Source: HXMU1420-2 sp017643305
Lineage (GTDB): Bacteria > Pseudomonadota > Alphaproteobacteria > Rhodobacterales > Rhodobacteraceae
Assembly: GCA_965217135.1 (NCBI GenBank)
Contig: OZ244249.1
Location: 1,240,001-1,304,000 of the forward strand
Direction of reading: 5' to 3'
DNA length: 64,000 bases
Notes under the pieces: model-generated
The model's database searches: none
Seen by the model: only the letters and a program-made list of their open reading frames with translations
What the model was told of the DNA's origin: nothing
Part shown: piece after piece, positions 1 to 8,778 of the stretch
Layout of the letters: the number at the start of each line of letters is the position of its first letter
How positions within the stretch are numbered: position 1 is the stretch's first letter
Program-made: the position numbers and the translations under genes

Positions 1-622
1 GGCTGGGCTCGGGTTTTGCTTCGGTCGCGGGTCCAGCGGCCTCGATGGCCGCGGCTGCGGCGGTAATCGGATCTTGGGCAGATTCAGAAATGTCGCTCGA
101 TGGCAGGCTCGCGGTTTCCACCTCGGCCGGTTTCTCGATTGGAGCCGGTTCCGGCGTTTCTTCGACAGTTTCGCGGCGCAAAGCGGTGACGTTCAGCTCC
201 ACCGGTCCGCCGGCGAGCATGCCCAAAGCGGCAGCGGCATCAGAAGATGCCTGCAGGCGCGGCCCGGGAATTTCCCGTTCGCGACGGAACAGGGCGCCGA
301 TTACGAATTTGCCGTTGGTGTTGTTGCGGATGATGACGCGCTCAGGTTCCTTCACGTCTGGGTGCGCGACCCAGACACCACCCAGCGATGGACGACCATC
401 CCAAAGACCCGCTTCGTTCACCTGGAACACATCAGGCGCTTCGACATCACGTTCCACCAGTTTCGTGGTGGCGGTTGCGGTTGTTTCGCTGTTCGAAGAA
501 GAACTGGCAGGCTGCAGGAAGCCGAGTTGCGTACCCTCTTCACACCCGGCCAGCGTTCCCAGCGCCAGAACAGCACCAAACATTTTGGCGGAATACCCGC
601 CACGTCCGATAATTCTCGACAT
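1..622 (-). CDS. Lipoprotein with RlpA-like barrel segment, probable SPOR-domain protein (3' part outside window)
   Basis: The gene reads leftward from ATG at 622 and is still open at base 1, so the C-terminus is missing. Residues 14-27 form a short hydrophobic segment ending in the lipobox LAGC, so export and lipid attachment at Cys27 are expected. Residues about 70-150 contain conserved stretches such as NTNGKFVIGALFRRER and SSDAAAALGMLAG. They resemble the small beta-barrel part of Rhodobacterales SPOR-domain lipoproteins involved in cell-envelope or septal peptidoglycan work. A Pro/Glu/Ala-rich linker follows, and a SPOR domain would be expected beyond the edge. Family recognition is from memory of similar proteins; the SPOR domain itself is not visible. 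Confidence 0.75.
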   Translation of the reverse strand, partial: MSRIIGRGGYSAKMFGAVLALGTLAGCEEGTQLGFLQPASSSSNSETTATATTKLVERDVEAPDVFQVNEAGLWDGRPSLGGVWVAHPDVKEPERVIIRNNTNGKFVIGALFRREREIPGPRLQASSDAAAALGMLAGGPVELNVTALRRETVEETPEPAPIEKPAEVETASLPSSDISESAQDPITAAAAAIEAAGPATEAKPEPS

Positions 623-825
623 GCCTTGCCCTTTGCCTCGTTCATGGCGCCTTGGTGGCGCTCTGTTCTGCCGGTTTTCCGGATCTGCTCGCGCGGTAAT
701 TTCACCGTCTTTGAATCAACAATAACCTGTATGAACAAATTTTCAAAGCCCGTTGGTAGCAGCGTGCGCCTCTGTGGCCGAACTGCTACCCCTGCACGCC
801 GCATTTTCAGGCCTGACCCTGCCGG

Positions 826-1008
826 TCAGTGATAAACGTCAAACACCGGGAAGATCATAATGTCCACGGCCATGACCACCGTGATAAGCGTCAGAAAGAG
901 CGGAATGCGGGCAGACGGTGGCGGTTCCATGCGGACGCAAAAATCACAATACATCGCGATGACCGCGGGCACAGCGAGTAAGACATGCGGCAAGAGCAGG
1001 TCGGCCAT
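826..1008 (-). CDS. Doubtful small membrane protein, possibly the 3' part of a broken gene
   Basis: A 60-residue reading frame from ATG at 1008 encodes a mostly hydrophobic peptide with two possible membrane segments (residues 4-22 and 35-56). The same frame continues upstream through ten sense codons to a TAG at 1041-1039. Before that lies a hydrophobic start MLVFVVFWTLTFMG from ATG at 1083. The whole could therefore be an 85-90 residue membrane protein carrying a nonsense mutation. A run of nine C bases at about 1086-1094 lies just upstream. No family is recognised and no clear ribosome binding site is seen. Confidence 0.3.
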   Translation of the reverse strand: MADLLLPHVLLAVPAVIAMYCDFCVRMEPPPSARIPLFLTLITVVMAVDIMIFPVFDVYH

Positions 1009-1335
1009 GGGATAAGGCAGTTCGGCGGTCGCGTGGTCCTATCCCATGAAGGTCAGCGTCCAGAAGACGACGAAGACCAGCATTTACCCCCCCCCGGCGG
1101 CGGCCAAGGCGGACCGTGTGAATAGAAAGGTAAGAGGTGTTGTCTGACGCACCCCGGACCTGTCTCTGACAAGGTGGTATGGCCTTGTTCCTTGGTGCAT
1201 TGACCTGCGTAAAAGTCCGAAACTCGCCGCTAGTGTGCCGGTCCAACATATCGCGCCTGCGATTTAGACGCTGCAAAGGTCATAATTCCGTTGAACCTCG
1301 GCCGCCTGCCCGGTAAGCCCCTCTTCGATAAGACG

Positions 1336-1425
1336 GGAAGCGTGGCCGAGCGGTTGAAGGCACTGGTCTTGAAAACCAGCAAACGTGAAAGCGTTTCGTG
1401 GGTTCGAATCCCACCGCTTCCGCCA
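1336..1425 (+). tRNA. tRNA-Ser (anticodon TGA)
   Basis: Acceptor arms GGAAGCG (1336-1342) and CGCTTCC (1415-1421) pair perfectly, followed by discriminator G and an encoded CCA (1423-1425). The anticodon stem CTGGT/ACCAG encloses TGA, and the T-arm GTGGG-TTCGAAT-CCCAC is perfect. A long variable arm (CGTGAAAGCG region) marks the serine class. The 90-base length including CCA is normal for tRNA-Ser. Confidence 0.97.
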
Positions 1426-1542
1426 TATATTTTACTTAACTCATTAATAAAAAACAATAAAATGAGATTTTAGTATCTGTTGGATACAAATTCGGATACA
1501 CTTTGCGTGACCCATGCGGCAGCTGCCCCACTCTGGGAGCAG

Positions 1543-1643
1543 GGTGGCAAATTCGCCCGCCTGCGCCCAGTGGGTGGGCCAGGTGGCAAATTCGCCCGCT
1601 GGCTTGGGATGATGCGGAGCGAGCGGGGGAATTCCCCCGCTCG
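1543..1643. repeat. Direct repeat pair and 24-bp perfect palindrome
   Basis: The 18-mer GGTGGCAAATTCGCCCGC occurs at 1543-1560 and again at 1582-1599. A perfect palindrome with no loop follows at 1620-1643, centred on GAATTC and with a GCGGGGG/CCCCCGC core. A third related element (AGCGGGGGAATT) stands at about 1693-1704, directly before the IS3 relic. No protein frame here looks real. The block lies between a tRNA gene and IS remains, a common landing zone for mobile DNA. Confidence 0.6.
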
Positions 1644-1704
1644 GTTTTGTGCGAGTGGTTTGGCGTCCAGTGGGTGGCGTGGTGCTGGGAGCAAGCGGGG
1701 GAAT

Positions 1705-1803
1705 TGGGCTACCGCCCACCAGCCCCCGAGGCCGTCGTCCAGATGGACCAAAGGCCGATCATGCACCAACAATCAAACCGGACCAGTCAGACCAGGCCAC
1801 CCA
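1705..1803 (+). mobile_element. IS3-family 3' end relic
   Basis: This stretch encodes GYRPPAPEAVVQMDQRPIMH and continues with the non-coding end AATCAAACCGGACCAGTCAG. It is nearly identical to 21083-21180, the end of a longer IS3 OrfB fragment in this window. Only the last 20 codons of the transposase and the terminal sequence remain, so it is a dead remnant. The stop codon of the longer copy is altered here (CAC-CAA in place of CAC-TAA). Confidence 0.75.
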
Positions 1804-1845
1804 ATGGGCAAAGGTGTCGATCCGCTTCCTGAGAGCGTCGGGCAG

Positions 1846-1920
1846 TTAGTAGTTTTCCAGCAAGACGCTGTTCTTCAAGGTATGGTGCCATCGCTCGATC
1901 TGGCCTTGGATCTGCGGTCG
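1846..1920 (-). mobile_element. IS3-family transposase internal relic
   Basis: Read on the minus strand this gives QIQGQIERWHHTLKNSVLLE followed by NY and a stop. It matches QTQGKIERWHQTLKNRILLE in the fragment at 28054-28380. It is therefore a piece of the DDE-domain region of an IS3-type OrfB from a second, different IS3 subgroup. It abuts the stop codon of the MerR-like gene at 1921, so a rearrangement joined the two. Confidence 0.65.
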
Positions 1921-2358
1921 TTACATCTCGCCTCCTATAATCGCGCTCACGATCACGCCGAGATCCATAACCACCACATCGCTTTCCAAAATGGCTGCCG
2001 CTGCCGCCGCGTGTGAGGTGAACACGCCGGTCCAGCCCTCTTCCAGCAGATCAAGCTCGTTGAAGGGGATAGAGATCAAAACGGCTTCGATCCGGCCATC
2101 GTCCAGTTCATGGAGCGCGACTTCTAGAGCCTGACGGTCCAGGCGGCGCAGCAAATCAGCCGCGCGAGCAACTGGCAGACCGAGACTGCGAAGCTTTCGT
2201 AAAACAATTGCCAAAGCGAGGTCTGTGACGCCGTATCTGTTTTCGACACCGTACCGTTTCGGGGCAAAAGGTATCTCATTGCGCGACGATTCATTTAGGA
2301 ATTTACCAATCGTCGGGAAGCCCGCTTCTCGCGAAATCTGCTGTGTGGTCCAAATCAT
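1921..2358 (-). CDS. MerR-like DNA-binding regulator, 3' end next to an IS relic
   Basis: ATG at 2358 gives a 145-residue protein. The frame is open farther upstream, but the region preceding this Met does not look like coding sequence. Residues about 5-75 (ISREAGFPTIGKFLNE, then RYGVTDLALAIVLRKLRSLG) resemble a winged-helix MerR-type DNA-binding domain in which a first helix pair is followed by the R-Y-x2-x-D-L and LRxLGL signatures. The rest is not recognised. The stop codon sits exactly at the junction with an IS3 relic, so the natural C-terminus may be altered. No target is suggested by the neighbours. Confidence 0.5.
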   Translation of the reverse strand: MIWTTQQISREAGFPTIGKFLNESSRNEIPFAPKRYGVENRYGVTDLALAIVLRKLRSLGLPVARAADLLRRLDRQALEVALHELDDGRIEAVLISIPFNELDLLEEGWTGVFTSHAAAAAAILESDVVVMDLGVIVSAIIGGEM

Positions 2359-2890
2359 TGTTTCATCCCATAAATGGTATGTAAGACATTGAAATATTAG
2401 CACATGTCGTGTATCTAAGCAAACAAACCGGGCGTTTTCGCGCTGCTGGTATGAGTGCATTTTGGGCTGTCGCTGCGAGACAAAAATGGCGCGAACCACT
2501 CGCTTACATGGTCTTTGCGAAGGACCCGTTAGGGAGGTTGGACCAGCAGTTCGACAAGCCCGCGTAGAACCAGGCAGAGACACCGGAGGCGGCGTGGTAG
2601 TGCGAGATGGTGAGAAAGCCTCGGTAGGTTGGGCCACAACCAAGTCGGGCGACACTGCTCCCGCGACAGTGGTCGACGGATCCCAGACCAGTCATTCGCT
2701 GCAGCTTGCAGTAAGGACCGAGATGCGGGACAATGCTGCCGTTTGTGTCAGGGCTCTGAATGACCGTTCTCGGTTGGATCGCTGCAAACTATCGCGACGG
2801 GAGCGCCTCCAAACAAAGCGTTAGTTTCAAGTTCGAGCAGCCCAAAATATCCGGCGAGTACGGCCATATCCGAGATTTCTTTGGGGCAGG
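2359..2890. other. Stretch without a supportable gene
   Basis: Open frames exist on both strands (for example 2462-2824 plus), but none has a convincing start signal or protein character. The first bases upstream of 2358 are AT-richer and may hold the MerR-like gene promoter. Given the IS relics on the left, this may be decayed DNA. Confidence 0.4.
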
Positions 2891-3760
2891 TCAAAAAGGC
2901 TGATCTCGGAGCCATTCCTCAAACCGTGTTGCAGCAGCAGGCAGGTGTTGGTTTTTAGCAGGGATCACGTAATACCCATACCCTTCCAGCCATATCTCGG
3001 AAAGCGGCGTTAGCAAGCCTGCTTCAATCTCGGGCTTTGCCAGTTCATCCAGAAGGGCGATGCCATTGCCCGATATGACGGCCTGCAGGCGGCTGTTGGC
3101 ATCCGGTAAATGCACTGGTTTGTGGCGTGGGGCATAGTCAAACCCCGCCAGCGCGTGCCAGAGTTTCCAGCCTTCCATGCCTGATGCATCAGGCAAAAGC
3201 GGCACCTCGGTGACAATGCCAGCCAGTCCGATTTCCACTGCTCTTGCAGCGATTTCAGGATTGGCCAACGGCACAGTGCGCGACGGGTAGAGGTGTGTCC
3301 CCCGGCGACCTCCTGTCTCGGCATCACACCAGAACACGGTCATGTCCAACACCGGGTTATTCAGATCGGCCATCGTGTTGATCGGTTCCACCCTGAGCGC
3401 GATATCCGGGTGGTTTTGCGTAAAGCCCGACAGCCGGGGCCCCAGCCAGCGCGAGATGAACCAGCTATGCGCGCCGACGCAAAGCGTATCATCGGGCCCA
3501 TCGCGCAAATCGGAAATCACTGTCTCAAGCTGCCCAAAGTGGCGCTTTGCCGCGCTCCAGAGTGTCTCTCCCTGCGGGGTCAGCCGGATATGGGTATGGC
3601 GGCGCTCGAACAGTTGGAAGCCAAGCTCGCCTTCCAATTTGGCGATCTGGTAGCTGACCGCCCCTTTGGACATGTGCAACGTGTCGCCGGCCGCGGTGAA
3701 GCTCATCTTCTCGGCCACGGTGCAGAATAATTTCAAACTGTCGAAGGATCGAAATCGCAT
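2891..3760 (-). CDS. LysR-family transcriptional regulator
   Basis: A 289-residue regulator of normal LTTR length. The N-terminal helix-turn-helix spans about residues 5-62 (SFTAAGDTLHMSKGAVSYQI, then FERR and LTPQGE). The effector-binding domain follows. The helix-turn-helix style SKGAVSYQIxxLE resembles the GcvA branch. The gene is divergent from the acyl-CoA dehydrogenase operon starting at 3855, so it probably controls that operon and itself. A long dyad lies in the shared promoter just outside its start codon (3763-3789). The effector is unknown; a CoA ester or the free substrate acid of the operon would be typical. Confidence 0.9.
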   Translation of the reverse strand: MRFRSFDSLKLFCTVAEKMSFTAAGDTLHMSKGAVSYQIAKLEGELGFQLFERRHTHIRLTPQGETLWSAAKRHFGQLETVISDLRDGPDDTLCVGAHSWFISRWLGPRLSGFTQNHPDIALRVEPINTMADLNNPVLDMTVFWCDAETGGRRGTHLYPSRTVPLANPEIAARAVEIGLAGIVTEVPLLPDASGMEGWKLWHALAGFDYAPRHKPVHLPDANSRLQAVISGNGIALLDELAKPEIEAGLLTPLSEIWLEGYGYYVIPAKNQHLPAAATRFEEWLRDQPF

Positions 3761-3762
3761 GG

Positions 3763-3789
3763 CTCTGTTTAACTGTGCTGAACACAGAG
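3763..3789. promoter_or_regulatory. Candidate LysR operator in divergent promoter
   Basis: Perfect 6-bp arms CTCTGT and ACAGAG are separated by 15 bases, next to the LysR start codon and about 65 bp before the operon start. The geometry resembles LTTR sites with a long spaced dyad. It is seen once only, so its role is inference. Confidence 0.4.
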
Positions 3790-3854
3790 ATCAAGAAATT
3801 GGGTTTGCAATAAATCGGGCTCGACGCCTAACGTCTCCACAGGGAGACATCACC

Positions 3855-5507
3855 ATGACACCACGCGATCCGATAGCACAGTTGCCAACCCATGAGGTTA
3901 TCAACATGCCGCCGCATATGGGGGATCAGGACCTCTGGCAGGATGACCCTGCCCTGCGCCAGTGGACTAAGGCGACAGGCGGGGCAGGTCACGCTGATCA
4001 TATGGCGCATGTGGGGCGACTGACGGGGTTGGACGCCACCTTTGAGAAAGCGAACCAGGCCAATCGTCATGGCCCGGAATTGCGCGCCTTTGATCGCTAT
4101 GGCATGCGGATCAACGCGGTTGAGTTTCACCCCGCTTATCACGATCTGATGGATCTGGCGATTTCCAACAAGGTCCACAATTTCGCCTGGCATAACGAGG
4201 GCAATGCAGGGCATGTGGGCCAGTCTGTTCTGACATATATGTTCAGCCAGCCCGAGGGCGGCGTGATGTGCCCGATGGCGATGACTTATTCAGTGGTACC
4301 TTCCCTGCGCATGGCACCAGCGGTTGCCGATGAATGGATGCCGCGCCTTTTGTCCACCGATTATGACCGGCGCGACATTCCGGCGGCTGAAAAGACCGGC
4401 GCGATGATCGGCATGTTCATGACCGAGAAACAGGGCGGGTCGGATGTGCGGGCCAATTCGACAGTGGCCCGGCCTGACGGTGACGGCTACCTGCTGACCG
4501 GGCACAAGTTCTTTTGCTCGGCCCCCATGTGCGACGCGTTTCTGGTGCTCGCCAATACCGAAGGCATGGGCATTTCCTGTTTCCTCGTGCCCCGCTGGCG
4601 GCCCGATGGTACGCGCAACAATCTGTTTATCCAGCGGATGAAAGACAAGCTGGGCAACAAATCCAACGCCTCGACCGAAATGGAGTTTCAGGACACATAC
4701 GGCGTGATGGTGGGCGAAGAGGGTCGCGGCATTCGCACGATCATCGAGATGGTCACCGGTAACCGGCTTTACTGCGCCATGTCCTCGGCCGGGATCATGC
4801 GGCAGGCGCTGGTGCAGGCGTTGCATCACACGTCGCACCGCTCGGCCTTTCAGAAACGGTTGATCCAGCAGCCATTGATGCAGAATGTTTTGGCCGATAT
4901 GGCGGTCGAGGTTGAGGCGGCATTGGCCCTTGGCTTGCGGATCGCGCGCGCCATGGATCAGTTGGATGACCCGGCCGAGGCGGCTCTGGCACGTATCGGC
5001 ACGGCGGTGGCGAAATACTGGAATACCAAACGCTGCCCGAGCCTCGTGGTTGAGGCGCTCGAATGCCATGGCGGCCCGGGCTATGTCGAGGAAAGCATCA
5101 TGCCGCGCCTGTATCGCGAGGCGCCGCTGAACTCGATCTGGGAAGGATCGGGCAACGTCATGGGGCTGGACGTGCTACGCGCGATTGGGCGCGAAGCCGA
5201 GGCGATCCCGGCCTTCATGGCCGAGGTTGAAAAAGCGCGTGGAAACCACCCAAATCTGGACCACGCCATAGATGATCTGCGCAATGAACTGGCCAATCCT
5301 GACGGTATCGAAGCCAGGATGCGCATGATCACCGAGATGATGGCACTGACCCTGCAAGGTGCCCTTCTGACCAACCACGGTTCACCAGAGGTCGCCGAAG
5401 CCTTCTGTGCCTCACGCCTGGCACCACGCTATCGCGGGGCTTTTGGCACGCTTCCTTCTGGGTGCGATCTGGACGCGATTATCACCCGAGCATTGTCCGG
5501 CGAATAA
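3855..5507 (+). CDS. AidB-like acyl-CoA dehydrogenase
   Basis: A 550-residue flavoprotein starting at ATG 3855 behind AGGGAGA. Earlier in-frame Met codons overlap the LysR promoter and are unlikely. The acyl-CoA dehydrogenase core carries MTEKQGGSDV (about residue 195), the FAD/substrate loop GHKFFCSAP and KDKLGNKSNAS. The near-terminal motif IWEGSGN contains Glu430 at the usual catalytic position. Length and motifs match the AidB subfamily, which has a long N-terminal region and an extra C-terminal helical domain, rather than short-chain enzymes. It is first in a four-gene operon. In this setting a role in oxidising a CoA-activated acid made by the downstream ligase is more likely than DNA repair. 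The substrate is not known. Confidence 0.88.
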   Translation: MTPRDPIAQLPTHEVINMPPHMGDQDLWQDDPALRQWTKATGGAGHADHMAHVGRLTGLDATFEKANQANRHGPELRAFDRYGMRINAVEFHPAYHDLMDLAISNKVHNFAWHNEGNAGHVGQSVLTYMFSQPEGGVMCPMAMTYSVVPSLRMAPAVADEWMPRLLSTDYDRRDIPAAEKTGAMIGMFMTEKQGGSDVRANSTVARPDGDGYLLTGHKFFCSAPMCDAFLVLANTEGMGISCFLVPRWRPDGTRNNLFIQRMKDKLGNKSNASTEMEFQDTYGVMVGEEGRGIRTIIEMVTGNRLYCAMSSAGIMRQALVQALHHTSHRSAFQKRLIQQPLMQNVLADMAVEVEAALALGLRIARAMDQLDDPAEAALARIGTAVAKYWNTKRCPSLVVEALECHGGPGYVEESIMPRLYREAPLNSIWEGSGNVMGLDVLRAIGREAEAIPAFMAEVEKARGNHPNLDHAIDDLRNELANPDGIEARMRMITEMMALTLQGALLTNHGSPEVAEAFCASRLAPRYRGAFGTLPSGCDLDAIITRALSGE

Positions 5508-5530
5508 CAACCACTAAAGACAAAGGAGCC

Positions 5531-6679
5531 ATGGATATGGCCGGACTGGTATTGCCCATCATCTCAAGCTGTGCACGCTCACCATGGTTCAAGGCGACCC
5601 GCGACCTAACCACCGCTTACGGCGATCACGAAGGGCGACTGACCCCTGTGAGTTTTGATCGTCCCGTCACAGATGAATATCGCGTGCTGCGCACCCGTGC
5701 GGGTATCTTTGACGTGCCCGAACGCCCGTTGGAAATTCGTGGGCCGGATGCGGCGGCGTTCCTTGACTATGTGTTCACGCGGCCTATCAGCACCATGGCC
5801 GTCGATCGCGGTCGCTATGGGCTGATGTGCCATGATGGCGGCGGCATTGCCTGCGATGGTGTGGTGTTCCGGCTGGCGGAAGATTGGTTCTGGTATGTCC
5901 ATGCGGATCGCGACGTGTTCACATGGCTTCAGGCCCTGAAATTCGGCCATGACGTGGACATCCGCGATCCGGGTGCCTGGGCGATCCAGATTCAGGGACC
6001 AACCAGCCTTGAGATCCTGGATGCCTGCGTTGATGGTGGGGCCCCGGACGGGTTCAAGTATTACCACGCACGGCAAGTCACCATGGGCGGTCAGCCCGTC
6101 CTGATCAGCCGGACAGGCTGGACCGCCGAGCTGGGCTTTGAGGTCTACAACATGGACCCGGGCGTGGACGGCATGGCGCTTTGGTCCCACCTGATGGCAG
6201 CGGGGGCGCCGCATGGGATGGAGGTCTTGTCGACCTACGCCATGAATCCGCGCCGGATCGAGGCGGGCATTCTGAACTACGGAACCGACATGGGCTGGGA
6301 CACTACACCGTTTGATCTGGGTCTTGGGGCGTTTGTGGATTTCGGGCGTGATTTCGTTGGGCGTGATGCTTTGCAAACAGCGGATCAGGCTCCCCGGTTT
6401 TCCGGGTTCGTGACTGAGGCAAAGGATATCAAATGGGGATCGCCCGTCTTTGCAGGCGCGGACAATGTGGGGCGTATAAAGGCGTTTGAGCCTTCGCCAA
6501 CGATGGGCACTGGCATAGGCTATGTTCTGTTTGACAGTGCCGATGCCATGGCGGCTGACGCCTTAACTGTGAAAGACAGGACGGGTGTCCAGCATGATCT
6601 GACCCTGCACCAATTGCCCTTCTTTGACCCTGACAAACGCATCCCCCGGGGCCTTGAGGTGATGGAGTTCAAGGGATGA
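5531..6679 (+). CDS. DmdA/GcvT-like tetrahydrofolate-dependent methyltransferase
   Basis: A 382-residue aminomethyltransferase-fold protein starting at ATG 5531 after AAAGGAG. Conserved blocks include YRVLRTRAGIFDVPERP, the segment WAIQIQGPTSLEIL, and the C-terminal RIEAGILNYGTDMGWDTTP. These are the arrangement seen in DMSP demethylase (DmdA) and related GcvT-family demethylases. Such enzymes move a methyl group from an S- or N-methylated substrate to tetrahydrofolate. It lies 23 bases after the dehydrogenase and overlaps the CoA synthetase by four bases. Whether the substrate is DMSP itself cannot be judged. The N-terminal region differs from the DmdA I remember, so this is called DmdA-like only. 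Confidence 0.75.
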   Translation: MDMAGLVLPIISSCARSPWFKATRDLTTAYGDHEGRLTPVSFDRPVTDEYRVLRTRAGIFDVPERPLEIRGPDAAAFLDYVFTRPISTMAVDRGRYGLMCHDGGGIACDGVVFRLAEDWFWYVHADRDVFTWLQALKFGHDVDIRDPGAWAIQIQGPTSLEILDACVDGGAPDGFKYYHARQVTMGGQPVLISRTGWTAELGFEVYNMDPGVDGMALWSHLMAAGAPHGMEVLSTYAMNPRRIEAGILNYGTDMGWDTTPFDLGLGAFVDFGRDFVGRDALQTADQAPRFSGFVTEAKDIKWGSPVFAGADNVGRIKAFEPSPTMGTGIGYVLFDSADAMAADALTVKDRTGVQHDLTLHQLPFFDPDKRIPRGLEVMEFKG

Positions 6680-8778
6680 AAGACTGCGCAGCGTCCAAGC
6701 GGCGGGCCAATCTGAAACGGCTTCTCAATCCCCGTCACATCGCCTTTGTCGGTGGGCGTGCCGTTGAGGATTGTATCAACGCCACGCGCAAGTCCGGCTT
6801 CACAGGGCAAATCTGGGCAGTGCATCCGAAATACGAGGAGCTGGCAGGCATTCCATGCGTGCCCAGCCTTGCGGAATTGCCTGAACCGCCCGATGCCGCC
6901 CTGATCGCCGTATCGCGTGAGCGTACGGTTGACGTGGTGGCCGAGCTTAACGCCATGGGCGCTGGTGGGGCCGTCTCCATTGTCGGTGAATTTGCTGAAA
7001 CGGGCGAGGACGGCGCAGCCCTGCAGGCCCGGCTGGTCGCAGCCGCGGGTGATCTGGCGCTTGTCGGCCCGAACTGTCTTGGCGTGATGAACATGTTTGA
7101 TGGCATGGCCGTATGGGGTGGTGACAACGTGTTTTCCCCTGTCTCGGGCGATGGTGTCGCCCTGATCAGCCAGTCGGGTTATGTCGCCTACTCGGTGACC
7201 AATGTCGAGCAGGCCCTGCCGCTGGGCTACGCCATTTCGATGGGCAATCAGGCCGTTCTCAACGTGGCCGATTACATCGACGTCCTGCTGGATGACCCCC
7301 GTGTGCGCGCCATCGGGCTTTATCTGGAAGGGATCGTGGATATCGCCGCATTCAGTGCCGCCGCCCTGCGCGCGGTGGAGCAAGGCGTACCGCTTGTCGC
7401 GCTGAAGGCTGGTGGCACGCAGGAAAGTGCGGAACTGGCGCAAAGCCATTCTGGCACCCTGGCGGTAGACAACGAAATCTGGTCCGCCCTGTTCCGTCGG
7501 CTGGCGATTGTCGAAGCAGGCTCACCCAAGGCCCTGATCGAGGCGCTCAAACTGCTGGGCAGTCCCAAGCCCCCCAAGGGCAACCGCATTGTGGCCGCGG
7601 CCAATTCCGGCGGTTACGCAGCGATGATCGGCGAGAAAGGCCGTGATGTCGGCTTGGAGTTCCCAGCACCCACTCAGGTGCAACGCAACGCCTTGCGACA
7701 GACCGTCCCGGACCTGGTGTCTCTGATGAACCCGCTCGACTGGAACCTGCCCTGGGCCGCGATGTCGACACCGGATACCTCGGATAATGGCATGGGTATC
7801 CTGATGGATGATCGCTGTGACCTGCTGGTCTATTTTGTTGACTGGCCGCGTGAGCCGGACGTGGCCGAGGTCTGGTGGCCGACGCTTGAAGGGCTGATCC
7901 AGCTGAACGACCGCACGGAATGCCCCGTGGTGATTGCCAGTGTTTTCCCGGATGGTCTGCCTGCTGATCTGCGGCTTCGGCTGGCCGATGCAGGCGTCGT
8001 TACGCTGCAGGGGTTGGACGACACGTTTGCCGCATTCAGCGCAGCGGCGCGCTATCCGGATTTGCGCGCGCAGATTCTGGCCGATGCCGAAAGCCGTCTG
8101 TTGCCCGTTGCGGTCACTCAATCCGCGCCAGTGGCGACGCTGAACGAGGCTGAGGGCAAGGCTGTGCTTGCTGCGCATGGCATCCCGGTTCCAGTCTGCG
8201 CGACCGGCTCTGCTGAGGAGGTTACTGCTGCCGCTGATCGCCTTGGCTATCCGCTGGCGGTCAAACTGCTGAACGCCGATCTTGCACATAAGAACCACGC
8301 CGGAGCCGTGCATCTGAACATCAACGACATCGCGGGTCTTGAACTCGCAATCAGCGCCATTCAGACCTCTGTCACCCGATATGACGCCCGCCTCGACACC
8401 GGTCATTTCCTGATCGAACGCATGGTAGAATCGCCGCGGGCCGAATTCATCGCCGGGGTCAGCCACAAACCGGGGATCGGGTATGCGCTGGTGATCGGGC
8501 GCGGTGGCACCGCTGTGGAAGAGCTGAGGGATTTCATCACGTTGCTGCTTCCAGCGGGGCGGGCAGAAATCGAGGACGCTCTGCGCGGGCTTCACCTGAC
8601 CCGCAAACTGCGCCTGCGAGACGGCGAGGTTGCTGCTTTGACCCAGACCATCGTCGACATTGCCCGATTTGCCGAGGCCAATCGCGACAGGCTTGCCGAG
8701 CTTGATGTGAACCCGATACTGCTGGATGCGCAGGGCGGCGTGACCGCTGTCGACGCCTATATGAGGATCAGTGATTGA
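6676..8778 (+). CDS. ADP-forming acyl-CoA synthetase (acetate-CoA ligase type)
   Basis: A 700-residue fusion of the nucleoside-diphosphate-forming acid:CoA ligase family. The order is an N-terminal CoA-binding Rossmann domain (about 10-130, with VGPNCLGVMN), a succinyl-CoA-ligase-like flavodoxin pair (about 145-460) with the phosphohistidine loop SHSG near residue 257, and a C-terminal ATP-grasp domain (about 480-700, with GYPLAVKLLNADLAHK and IGRGGTAVEELRDF). Start ATG 6676 overlaps the previous stop (ATGA), a sign of coupled translation. In the operon it would activate a carboxylic acid to its CoA thioester for the dehydrogenase. Confidence 0.88.
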   Translation: MKDCAASKRRANLKRLLNPRHIAFVGGRAVEDCINATRKSGFTGQIWAVHPKYEELAGIPCVPSLAELPEPPDAALIAVSRERTVDVVAELNAMGAGGAVSIVGEFAETGEDGAALQARLVAAAGDLALVGPNCLGVMNMFDGMAVWGGDNVFSPVSGDGVALISQSGYVAYSVTNVEQALPLGYAISMGNQAVLNVADYIDVLLDDPRVRAIGLYLEGIVDIAAFSAAALRAVEQGVPLVALKAGGTQESAELAQSHSGTLAVDNEIWSALFRRLAIVEAGSPKALIEALKLLGSPKPPKGNRIVAAANSGGYAAMIGEKGRDVGLEFPAPTQVQRNALRQTVPDLVSLMNPLDWNLPWAAMSTPDTSDNGMGILMDDRCDLLVYFVDWPREPDVAEVWWPTLEGLIQLNDRTECPVVIASVFPDGLPADLRLRLADAGVVTLQGLDDTFAAFSAAARYPDLRAQILADAESRLLPVAVTQSAPVATLNEAEGKAVLAAHGIPVPVCATGSAEEVTAAADRLGYPLAVKLLNADLAHKNHAGAVHLNINDIAGLELAISAIQTSVTRYDARLDTGHFLIERMVESPRAEFIAGVSHKPGIGYALVIGRGGTAVEELRDFITLLLPAGRAEIEDALRGLHLTRKLRLRDGEVAALTQTIVDIARFAEANRDRLAELDVNPILLDAQGGVTAVDAYMRISD

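Noticed and set aside
1230..1457. Open frames across the tRNA-Ser gene
   Set aside because: They are translations of tRNA sequence (for example the T-arm) and not genes.
3855..5507. Adaptive DNA-alkylation response gene aidB in the strict sense
   Set aside because: The sequence is AidB-like, but the operon with a CoA ligase and demethylase indicates catabolism.
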